Origin: Rhipidocladum racemiflorum | Lineage: Eukaryota > Streptophyta > Magnoliopsida > Poales > Poaceae | DNA length: 64,000 bases | Direction of reading: 5' to 3' | Assembly (NCBI GenBank): GCA_036346355.1 | Contig: JAYEVF010000050.1 | Span: 124,001-188,000, forward strand | Part shown: piece by piece, positions 57,206 through 64,000 of the stretch | Position numbering within the stretch: the stretch's first letter is position 1 | How the letters are laid out: each line of letters begins with the position of its first letter | Notes under the pieces: generated by a model | Databases searched by the model: none | Seen by the model: the letters and a program-made list of their open reading frames with translations, nothing else | Told to the model about the DNA's origin: nothing | Position numbers and translations under genes: made by a program

Positions 57206-58578
57206 TCAACATAATCATGATAGGAACCTAAAGCGAAATGCACTCTTACCATGCGAGTTACCTTGAGTTTGCCGCTGTTGTTGAACCATTGAATGTGGTA
57301 GGGCTGAGGGTGTGGTCTAGTGGAAAGTGCTAGCTTCTCCACCATGTCCATGCTGGCTAGATTATTGCAACTCCCACCATCAATGATTATTCGAATGGAT
57401 CGCTCCTTGATGACGCCTTTTGTGTAAAACAAGTTGTGGCGTTGATTTGGATCGGCGCGAGCAATCTGAGCACTAAGCACACGTTGTGCAATAATACTCA
57501 AATATTGGTCAGCATCACCAGCGCTCACGTGTACCTCGTCGTGCTCGGCATTTGGATCGCCGTCTTCATGTTCAGCGAGCAAAGCATATGTTTCGTCATC
57601 AAGATCACTTGCCGAGTCATACTCGCCGTCTTCACGGATTATTAGCACACGCTTGTTCGGACACTCCCTCATCATGTGACCGAAACCCTTGCAGCGATGG
57701 CACTGAACATCTTTGGTGCGTCCCGTTGATGCGACCGACGACGACGAACTATTTGTAGTAGCTTGTGTGGCACTTTTCGTCGGCGTTGGTTGTGGTGCCG
57801 AATTTGCGGTGGTGGACGCCGTTCTGTTGATGGAAGAGGTCGGCGTGGTAGTACGGCCGGCAGGGGCAGCAGGGGTGCGCGGTGTCCACGAAGTAGTTCG
57901 ACCTGCAGAAAAGTTAGTCTTGGCCCTCGATTGACGACCCTGCACTTCACGTTCAGCTTTGCAAGCAAGATGGAACAACCGAGTCATCGAATTATAATCC
58001 TTATAGTCTAGAATATCCTGGATTTCTCGAGTTAAACCACCTAAGAAACGAGCCATAGAAGCTTCCTCATTCTCAATTAATCCACAACGCAACATGCCAA
58101 TTTGCAATTCTTGGTAATATTCTTCCACCGAATTCTTACCTTGCTGTAGGCGCTGCAATTTATTCAATAAATCTCTAGCATAGTATGAAGGAACAAATCT
58201 ATGCCTCATTAGCAATTTCAAGGCTTCCCAAGTGGTGGGTATATTATTTGGATGAGCACGGCAATGTTCTCTCCACCAAACAGAAGCAAAATCAGTGAAC
58301 TCACTTGTGGCAGCCCTAACTCTTCTATTCTCAGGGAAATCATGGCACGCAAATTTTTGATCCACAAGTAATTCCCAACTAAGGTAACCATCAGGGTCAT
58401 ATTTACCTTCAAACGGTGGCATGTTGAAATTTACCTTAGGGAAAACATCATCTCGTTCGTTCCCTTGGTCGTGGAGGATCACGTCGCATACCTTGCTGAT
58501 TGAAGCGTAGCCGTTGATGGTTACGATCATTATCGTAATGGATGGGGTTGACCTCCTCCGCATCAGTGGTGTCATCAT
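57166..58578 (-). pseudogene. gag: CRM-C unit 2: gag core, zinc knuckle and protease (470-aa frame)
   Basis: The best-preserved Gag in the CRM-C array. The first ~40 codons are out of register because of a 2-base loss near 58458 (CTCGTTCGTTCCC against CTCGTTCTCGTTCCC). The true frame then gives the capsid core (about 55-175), the Arg-rich and Thr/Pro-rich region (about 205-285), the CX2CX4HX4C knuckle with Cys 293, Cys 296, His 301 and Cys 306, an acidic spacer (about 317-350) and the protease active site DGGS at about 400. The N-terminal Gag segment (MSMQEDRLRSIE) lies at 58785 and below, and the element ends at 58800 before the start codon. Confidence 0.9.
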
Positions 58579-58800
58579 ATTCGTGCTCTTCGTTCTGTTC
58601 TTCTAAATCTGTTGGGGGCCTCCCCTGTGGAGCTGAATTGTTGCTTGGGCGACGGGAGGTGGATTGGAAGCACCAGATGCAGTAGCTGCAAAAGTATCAA
58701 GTCTAGCCAAAATAGTAGCAAGAGTAGTGTTAGCAATCCCTTGTGCGGCCTCGATGGATCTGAGACGGTCTTCTTGCATTGACATACGCTCATTAGTGAG

Positions 58801-59383
58801 CCATACAGTACTCGCCGCGGAGGAATGTTTCGCACGACCTGGGAAGAGTCAAAACGCATGCCGAAATGCGCTTGGGCGTATATGAAGTTCGTTCGGCATG
58901 TTTGGAACAATGTTGTGTTTTGTGCACCATTCTGGTACGCGTGTAGTTTACATTACAATTAGGGACCCGTTGTGCATGAATGTTTAGCTTCTAGTCGGAC
59001 GTACTCGAAACGCTTGCCGAAACGGGCTAGGGCACATATGAAGCGCATCGGGAGTTTGAGACCCAGTTTAAATTCGTGCATCGTTTCGTTCGGACGTAGC
59101 TTGCGGTACCCCTTGTGACCCGTCGCGGAGGCATGTTTCACACTCACTCGGATGTATTCGAATTGAATGCAGAATTGTGCTGAGATGCACAAGCGAACAT
59201 CGTATGTTAATTCTGGGTGTTTGGCACTCATTTTCGCTTCGTGCATCGCTTTCAATTTTACAGCCTAGGAACTCGTCGTTGTGGAATATTTCATGCCGAC
59301 TCGGACGGATTCAAAATGCATGCCTAAATAAGCTACAACACATACGAATTGCATTCGGTGTGCTTGGCACCCGGCTCCATTTC
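58801..59383 (-). repeat. Satellite segment inside the macrosatellite, unit 2
   Basis: Counterpart of 52631-53215 with the same end points (CCATACAGTACTCG to CTCCATTTC), 583 bp. Private differences cluster near 59049-59085 (CGGGAGTTTG for CGGGGAGTTTG; GTTTAAATTCGTGC for GTTTCGTTACGTGC). Confidence 0.93.
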
Positions 59384-60311
59384 TGATGGCGCCGTGATGG
59401 CACTATGGGTGTCCCGATCTTTCGATGAGAAACACACGATCGATTTGTTAGAGTCGACTTTGACGATCCGACTACACCGTACGACGACGATGCGCCTTAG
59501 CAATCGCTAAACCAACTCCAGCGGGTTATTGATCTTACCGTGGGCACGATCAACCTGAACACGAGGTTCAATTCCTGCAAGCAACCGAAGAACAAGCAAG
59601 AACAATAGGATAAGCAATCTGAAATTGCGGATAAAACTGGAAGCGAAACAAAGTGGAGTCTTATTGACGATCTTGACAAGGTGGCTGTCCAGCACAACTC
59701 GCAGGATCAAGTTTGCACTTGGCTAAACTAATCAAATAAAACCCAAAACCCTAAGGAGCCGATGTCTGGCTATTTATAAGAGGTAGGGGCGTGGGAAACA
59801 CGTCCAAAGCAGTAGGATACCAACTACAACTCTATTACAAGGCCCAAAGCCCAAGTCTTCTCGATTTGGAAAAGTGACGCCAATTGTTTTGCAGATTCCC
59901 GTTGACTCGGACGGAATTTGGGGATGGGGTCGGATCCGTTGGAAAGAGGACGTCGAAACCTTTCCAACCAGTACTCATAGACCTCAAACACCCTTGTGGA
60001 TCAAAAGTTATGGTCGTTTGAAGTTGGTGCTGTCCCGGAGGCCGAATCCGAGTTGAACTTGTGCACCGGAAGAATTGGCTTCATGCTTGACGTTTGGGAG
60101 TCCTTCTCCTTGGTTCCTAAGGACAATAAAATCATCACAAGGATTAAATAGCATTCCATTCATTAAATTATTTGTATGCAACCCGAGGAACGTATTCACC
60201 TGGTAATTGAATTGTCGTGCGCGAGCTCGAGTAATTGGCCCTTGTATGACATTGTTGGTTTCCATTGGGTTTGTAGGTATGGCCGTATCCATGGTAGTGA
60301 TGTCCTCATCA
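59384..60311 (-). repeat. CRM-C LTR (unit 2/3)
   Basis: 928 bp, same termini as 53216-54141. TATA box TATAAATAGC (minus) at 59769-59778. The CR segment is intact here (GTCGTGCGCGAGCTCGAG), so the integrase frame 61126-60008 reads through to its natural end. Confidence 0.94.
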
Positions 60312-61126
60312 TCCTCCCCTTCTTGCATTTGAGTCGTCCTCGACTCAAGTTCATCATCTTCTCCCAAGTATGGTTTCAAATCGGCAATGTTGAATGTGGG
60401 ACTAACCCCAAAATCTGCAGGCAATTCAAGCTTGTATGCATTATCATTAATCTTTGCCAATACTTTGAAAGGACCATCAGCTCGTGGCATCAACTTAGAT
60501 TTTCTTAATTCTGGGAATCGATCTTTTCGCAAATGCAACCAAACTAAATCTCCTGGTCCAAAAGTTACATGTTTCCTTCCCTTACTACCAGCAAGTTTAT
60601 ATTTAGCATTCATGCGTTCTATGTTTTCTTTAGTTGTCTCATGCATTTTCATAATCAAATCAGCACGTTGTTTAGCATCAAGATTCAATTTCTCCGAATA
60701 TGGTAGAGGTAACAAATCAATTGGAGCATGAGGTACAAATCCATATACAATCTCAAAAGGGCACATCTTAGTAGTAGAATGCATAGACCGATTATAAGCA
60801 AACTCAATATGAGGCAAACATTCTTCCCACAATTTAATGTTCTTTTTCAAAACAGCCCTAAGCATAGTAGATAAAGTTCGATTAACGACCTCAGTTTGTC
60901 CATCAGTTTGGGGATGACAAGTAGTAGAAAATAAAAGTTTAGTCCCCAATTTAGCCCACAAAGTTCTCCAAAAGTGGCTTAAGAATTTAGTGTCACGATC
61001 TGAAACTATTGTGTTAGGCACACCATGTAAGCGAACAATTTCACGAAAGAATAAGTCAGCAATGTTGGTAGCGTCATCGCTTTTGTGACAAGGTATGAAG
61101 TGTGCCATTTTAGAAAATCTATCCAC
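60008..61126 (-). pseudogene. CRM-C unit 3: integrase core plus LTR-encoded CR-like tail (372 aa)
   Basis: Residues 1-271: integrase core with VSDRDTKF and DGQTEVVNR, then the GPY/F-like region (GDLVWLHLRKDRFPELRKSK, GPFKVLAKINDNAYKLEL) and an acidic linker (GEDDELESRTTQ). At about residue 272 the frame crosses the polypurine tract/LTR edge (60311), and about 100 further residues are LTR-encoded, including GPITRARARQFNYQVN near 294-309. LTR-encoded integrase tails with a CR motif are a known trait of one CRM group and are associated with centromere targeting. The N-terminal part of integrase is in another frame after losses near 61157 and 61283, so the gene is broken as written. Confidence 0.9.
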
Positions 61127-61168
61127 AACGACAAAAATACTATCCCTCCCTTCTTTGTTCTAGGAGTC

Positions 61169-63808
61169 CTAAAACAAAGTCCATAGAAATATCTTCCCAA
61201 GGCACGCTAGGAACAGGCAGAGGCATGTATAAACCATGTGGATTAAGTCGTGACTTAGCTTTTTGACATGTAGAGCAGCGGCGATGAAGCGTTCCACGTC
61301 TCGTCTCATCCTGGGCCAAAAGAAATGGCTAGCGAGTATGTCCTCCGTCCTTTTCACACCAAAGTGTCCCATCAATCCTCCTCCATGCGCTTCCTGTAGC
61401 AATAACAAGCGAACAGAACTAGCTGGAATACATAGTTTGTTTGCTCTAAACACAAACCCATTATTGAGGACAAATTTGTTCCAAGTTTTTCCCTCTTTAC
61501 AATTGAGCAACACATTTTTAAAATCATCATCATGCACATATTGCTCTTTAATCGTTTCCAAACCAAAAATTTTGAAGTCAAGTTGTGAGAGCATGGTATA
61601 TCTCCTAGACAAGGCATCAGCAATGACATTATCCTTTCCCTGTTTGTGTTTGATGACATAAGGAAATGACTCAATGAATTCAACCCACTTTGCATGTCTA
61701 CGGTTCAGTTTAGCTTGACTTCTAATATGTTTTAATGATTCATGATCCGAATGTATAACAAATTCCTTGGGCCATAAATAATGTTGCCATGTTTCTAAAG
61801 TTCGAACTAGTGCATATAACTCCTTATCATAAGTAGAATAATTCAAACTTGGCCCACTCAATTTTTCACTAAAATAAGCAACAGGTTTTCCTTCTTGTAA
61901 CAGAACACCACCCAAACCAATTCCACTAGCATCACATTCTAGTTCAAAAGTCTTAGAAAAGTCTGGAAGCTGGAGTAAGGGTGCATGGGTTAACTTAGCT
62001 TTCAGAATGTTGAAGGCATCTTCCTGCGGCTTGCCCCAAGCAAAAGGTACACCCTTCTTGGTGAGCTCATTCATGGGTGCAGCGATGGTGCTGAAGTCCT
62101 TCACAAAACGACGATAGAATCCAGCAAGTCCTAGAAAACTTCGCACCTGTGTGACCGTGTTAGGAGTCGGCCAACTCTGTATTGCTTCAACCTTGGCTTG
62201 GTCAACTTCAATTCCCTGTGGAGTAACAACATAGCCAAGAAAAGATACTCGATCCGTGCAAAAGGTGCACTTCTCAAGGTTACCAAATAAGCGTGCATCG
62301 CGTAAAGCATTAAAAACAGCACGTAGATGTTCAAGATGATCCTCTAAAGATTTGCTATAAATCAAGATATCATCGAAGTAAACTACCACAAATTTTCCAA
62401 TGAAAACACGTAAAACCTCGTTCATCAGTCTCATGAATGTGCTAGGAGCATTAGTCAACCCGAAAGGCATTACTAACCACTCATATAACCCGAACTTAGT
62501 TTTAAATGCTGTTTTCCATTCATCTCCTAACTTCATGCGAATCTGGTGATAGCCACTACGCAAATCCACTTTAGAGAACATAGTAGAGCCACTTAGTTCA
62601 TCAAGCATATCGTCTAACCGAGGAATAGGATGGCGATATCTAATGGTGATATTATTAATTGCTCTACAATCCACACACATGCGCCATGTTCCATCTTTCT
62701 TAGGTACTAAAATGACTGGTACAGCACAAGGACTAAGAGATTCACGTACGTACCCTTTATCAAGCAATTCGTGAACTTGGCGTTGTATCTCTTGTGTTTC
62801 TTCAGGGTTGGTTCTGTAAGGTGCTCGGTTGGGCAAAGATGCCCCTGGAATGAGATCAATTTGATGCTCAATCCCTCTAATTGGCGGCAGCCCTGAGGGG
62901 ATGTCCTTTGGAAAGATGTCAGTGTATTCCTGCAAAAGGTTAGTGACAACAGGAGGCAAGGAGAGGAACATCTCCTCTAGAGAAAACAAAGTTTCTTTGC
63001 AGACCAAAGCATAGCATGTAGACCTACAAACATCCAACTCATTCAAATCAGATTTTGTTGCAAGAAAACAAGCACCTTTCAATTTAATCTCATTCGGCTT
63101 AGCACAATCAAGGTTAGATTCTTTCTGTTTATGTTGTTCAAGTCCTTTGGTGACAATCTGATTTTCACTCTTAGAATTCTCTCGATTTTTCTCTTTGCTA
63201 GATCTAGCGATTTCATCCTTTACAATGGCATCAGGTGACATTGGGTGTAGCACAATTTTCTTTTCTTTATGCACAAAAGAGTATTGATTTGTTCTACCAT
63301 GATGTAAACAATCCTTATCATATTGCCACGGTCTACCTAATAACATAGAACATGCTTGCATAGGTACGACATCGCAATCAACATAATCATGATAGGAACC
63401 TAAAGCGAAATGCACTCTTACCATGCGAGTTACCTTGAGTTTGCCGCTGTTGTTGAACCATTGAATGTGGTAGGGCTGAGGGTGTGGTCTAGTGGAAAGT
63501 GCTAGCTTCTCCACCATGTCCATGCTGGCTAGATTATTGCAACTCCCACCATCAATGATTATTCGAATGGATCGCTCCTTGATGACGCCTTTTGTGTAAA
63601 ACAAGTTGTGGCGTTGATTTGGATCGGCGCGAGCAATCTGAGCACTAAGCACACGTTGTGCAATAATACTCAAATATTGGTCAGCATCACCAGCGCTCCA
63701 CGTGTACCTCGTCGTGCTCGGCATTTGGATCGCCGTCTTCATGTTCAGCGAGCAAAGCATATGTTTCGTCATCAAGATCACTTGCCGAGTCATACTCGCC
63801 GTCTTCAC
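61169..63808 (-). pseudogene. pol: CRM-C unit 3: protease, RT, RNase H, integrase finger (879-aa frame)
   Basis: The longest coding frame in the window. Protease IIIDGGSCNN at about 84-92; RT catalytic Asp in SKVDLRSGYHQ near 415 and YFDD at 477-480; RNase H Asp ~625, Glu ~663, Asp ~688 and Asp ~731; integrase finger His ~808 and ~815. The Cys pair is lost where the frame shifts after RFIA (~843), at the same one-base loss as unit 2. The first ~38 residues are out of frame with gag, because of an extra C near 63699 (GCGCTCCACGTG against GCGCTCACGTG). RT through RNase H is intact and uninterrupted. Confidence 0.93.
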
Positions 63809-64000
63809 GGATTATTAGCACACGCTTGTTCGGACACTCCCTCATCATGTGACCGAAACCCTTGCAGCGATGGCACTGAACATCTTTAGTGCGTCCGTTG
63901 ATGCGACCGATTGACGGCGAACTATTTGTAGTAGCTTGTGTGGCACTTTTCGTCGGCGTTGGTTGTGGTGCCGAATTTGCGGTGGTGGGCGCCGTTCTGT
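63809..64000 (-). pseudogene. gag: CRM-C unit 3: gag zinc-knuckle region (cut by the window end)
   Basis: The minus strand encodes CHRCKGFGHMMREC (CX2CX4HX4C) near 63830-63875 and the preceding Thr/Ser-rich segment. It has small differences from unit 2 near 63890-63915 (GCGTCCGTTGATGCGACCGA against GCGTCCCGTTGATGCGACCG in unit 2). The rest of gag lies outside the window. Confidence 0.8.

Larger units (their letters stand above)
54921..61090 (-). repeat. 6170-bp macrosatellite, unit 2
   Basis: Same content as unit 1: integrase, RNase H, RT, protease and gag (54921-58800), satellite (58801-59383), LTR-C (59384-60311), integrase tail (60312-61090). Together with 53216-54920 it forms one continuous 5'-truncated CRM-C element (58800 down to 53216) with a single 3' LTR. 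Confidence 0.95.
61091..64000 (-). repeat. 6170-bp macrosatellite, unit 3 (cut by the window end)
   Basis: Collinear with 48751-51660 and 54921-57830. The first 2.9 kb of the unit are visible, from integrase to the gag nucleocapsid region. The array therefore extends beyond the window. Confidence 0.93.

Overview
The window is plant nuclear heterochromatin, most likely centromeric or pericentromeric and probably from a grass. It has no ordinary host gene. It consists of (i) a satellite in a higher-order repeat (HOR) of about 1.83 kb built from eleven divergent monomers of about 153 bp, and (ii) several copies of Ty3/gypsy chromovirus-type retrotransposons resembling the plant centromeric CRM clade. 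The CRM assignment rests on the Gag and Pol motifs, a tRNA-iMet-type primer binding site, and a polyprotein frame that runs across the polypurine tract into the LTR and ends in a GPITRARARQ-type (CR-like) tail. The grass assignment is an inference from monomer length plus CRM elements; no species can be named. The labels CRM-A, -B and -C below are local labels for three LTR types.

Layout. 1-18143: satellite in forward orientation (HOR units start at 31, 1862, 6468, 8293, 10124, 11950, 13780 and 15689), broken at 2877-5944 by a CRM composite (LTR-A, a short unclassified spacer, LTR-C fused to a CRM-B pol fragment) and at 14624-14708 by an 85-bp CRM-derived filler. 18144-25780: a CRM-B element on the minus strand with two 841-bp LTRs and a decayed gag-pol. 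25781-26448: a truncated LTR-A. 26449-34930: the same satellite in inverted orientation. 34931-47500: a solo LTR of about 4.77 kb from a different LTR-retrotransposon family, flanked by ACATA duplications, with a nearly full-length CRM-A (38271-46070, plus strand, CTAGT duplication) nested inside it. 47501-48750: inverted satellite with deletions. 48751-64000: a tandem array with a 6170-bp period whose unit is CRM-C internal region + about 585 bp of satellite + one CRM-C LTR; about two and a half copies are visible and the array runs off the end.

How the parts work together: intact CRM-type elements make one Gag-protease-RT-RNase H-integrase polyprotein. The integrase tail, partly LTR-encoded, is thought to direct insertion into centromeric chromatin, which fits insertion into this satellite. 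Every copy here is broken by stops, frameshifts or truncation, so none looks autonomous. Many breaks are single-base losses in short homopolymers, or recurrent odd substitutions at CpG-rich motifs, so some may be consensus errors rather than mutations.

The most noteworthy structures are the 6.17-kb macrosatellite made from a retrotransposon/satellite junction, the very regular HOR, the satellite orientation switch across a CRM-B element lacking matching target-site duplications, and the 85-bp two-piece CRM filler inside the satellite.
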